DNA from: Paraburkholderia azotifigens
GTDB lineage: Bacteria; Pseudomonadota; Gammaproteobacteria; Burkholderiales; Burkholderiaceae
NCBI RefSeq assembly: GCF_007995085.1
Contig: NZ_VOQS01000005.1
Coordinates: 1,426,001-1,490,000 of the forward strand
Length of the DNA: 64,000 nt
Direction: 5' to 3'
Positions 63,682 through 64,000 of the stretch are shown in pieces (positions within the stretch are counted from its first letter, which is position 1; the number at the start of each line of letters is the position of its first letter). The position numbers and the translations under genes were made by a program. The notes under the pieces are model-generated. The model did not search any database. It saw nothing but the letters and a program-made list of their open reading frames with translations, and had not been told where the DNA came from.

Positions 63682-64000
63682 TTAGTGCGCGAGCCGTGGC
63701 AGCGTGAAAGTTGCGCGCGTGCCGACGCCTTCGCGTGCGGACAAGGTCAGCTTGCCGCCATCTGCATCGACGATCGAATGCGAAATGGCAAGCCCCATAC
63801 CCATGCCGTTTTCCTTTGTGGTGAACAGGGGTTCGTGTAGCCGGTGAGCAATGCCCGGCGCAATGCCGCTGCCCAGATCGTCCACCGTCACGCTCACGAG
63901 ATCGTCCGCTTCCGCCGCGCACTCGAGTACGAGGCGGCGATCGCTGCCGCGCGCCATCATCGACCCGGCACCGTTCATCAACAGATTGATGACGACCTGC
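63682..64000 (-). CDS. Sensor histidine kinase, C-terminal ATPase part (cut by window edge)
   Basis: The frame is open to the window edge on the minus strand and encodes the HATPase end of a two-component kinase. It shows the N-box remnant QVVINLLMNGAGS, the G1 box VDDLGSGIAP, an FTTKENGMGMGLAIS G2 region and a GTRATFTLPR end. The dimerisation and sensing domains, and any partner regulator, lie outside the window. Most residues needed for ATP binding in this part are present. Confidence 0.9.
   Translation of the reverse strand, partial: QVVINLLMNGAGSMMARGSDRRLVLECAAEADDLVSVTVDDLGSGIAPGIAHRLHEPLFTTKENGMGMGLAISHSIVDADGGKLTLSAREGVGTRATFTLPRLAH

Noticed and set aside
1..64000. CRISPR arrays, tRNA or rRNA genes, insertion sequences
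   Set aside because: No spaced repeat array, cloverleaf sequence, rRNA segment, transposase frame or paired terminal repeats were recognised.

Overview
The window looks like one stretch of a high-GC beta-proteobacterial replicon, most likely Burkholderia sensu lato (Paraburkholderia, Caballeronia or Burkholderia). The reasons are strong G/C bias at third codon positions, a Burkholderia-style type III secretion (T3S) gene set, a Wzx/Wzy exopolysaccharide locus, and a hydroquinone catabolic operon with a LysR regulator. Genus is inferred from gene content; no rRNA or tRNA was seen.

Region 1 (about 1-29000) is a T3S locus built as two blocks. A plus-strand block carries sctQ, sctR, a lytic transglycosylase and one giant gene of about 4070 codons (3765-15983). 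A tightly overlapping minus-strand block runs sctV-sctS-sctC-sctD-(small needle-like gene)-sctI-sctJ-sctK-sctL-sctN-sctO-sctT-sctU. The two blocks converge on a hairpin whose ends are the two stop codons. The export-gate genes R, S and T are split into three places. SctU lacks the NPTH self-cleavage motif. No recognisable needle-length ruler, gatekeeper or translocon gene is present. The giant protein has several caspase-like His/Cys modules, an amidohydrolase-like region, membrane segments and a C-terminal LysM-like domain. It is the best candidate for something undescribed. At the left edge lie a gene tail and a gene that appears frameshifted.

Region 2 (about 29200-32320) holds two divergent LuxR-type regulators with autoinducer-binding domains and no luxI gene, separated by an AT-rich spacer, then a secreted ClpP-like/LprI-like protein. 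Region 3 (32344-34863) is a glycogen phosphorylase, followed by about 700 bp with only a possible small exported protein, a direct repeat and a hairpin.

Region 4 (35562-51322) is an exopolysaccharide cluster, all on the minus strand. Transcription order is a GDP-mannose pyrophosphorylase/glycosyltransferase fusion, gmd, a Wzc-type co-polymerase/kinase, a GT4, a Wzy-like polymerase, a PslG-like glycoside hydrolase, a Wzx flippase, a sugar epimerase, a GT2, rmlA and rmlB. Wza, Wzb, an initiating transferase, rmlC/rmlD and a reductase for the Gmd product are not here. A PAP2-family membrane protein and two AraC-family regulators follow.

Region 5 (54751-63394) has a DUF188 protein and then a seven-gene operon matching the hydroquinone branch of 4-nitrophenol/4-hydroxyacetophenone degradation. 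It comprises a two-subunit hydroquinone dioxygenase, 4-hydroxymuconic semialdehyde dehydrogenase, maleylacetate reductase, an intradiol dioxygenase, a YciI-like protein and a Rieske ferredoxin. A LysR regulator and an MFS transporter lie upstream. The right edge cuts a sensor histidine kinase gene.
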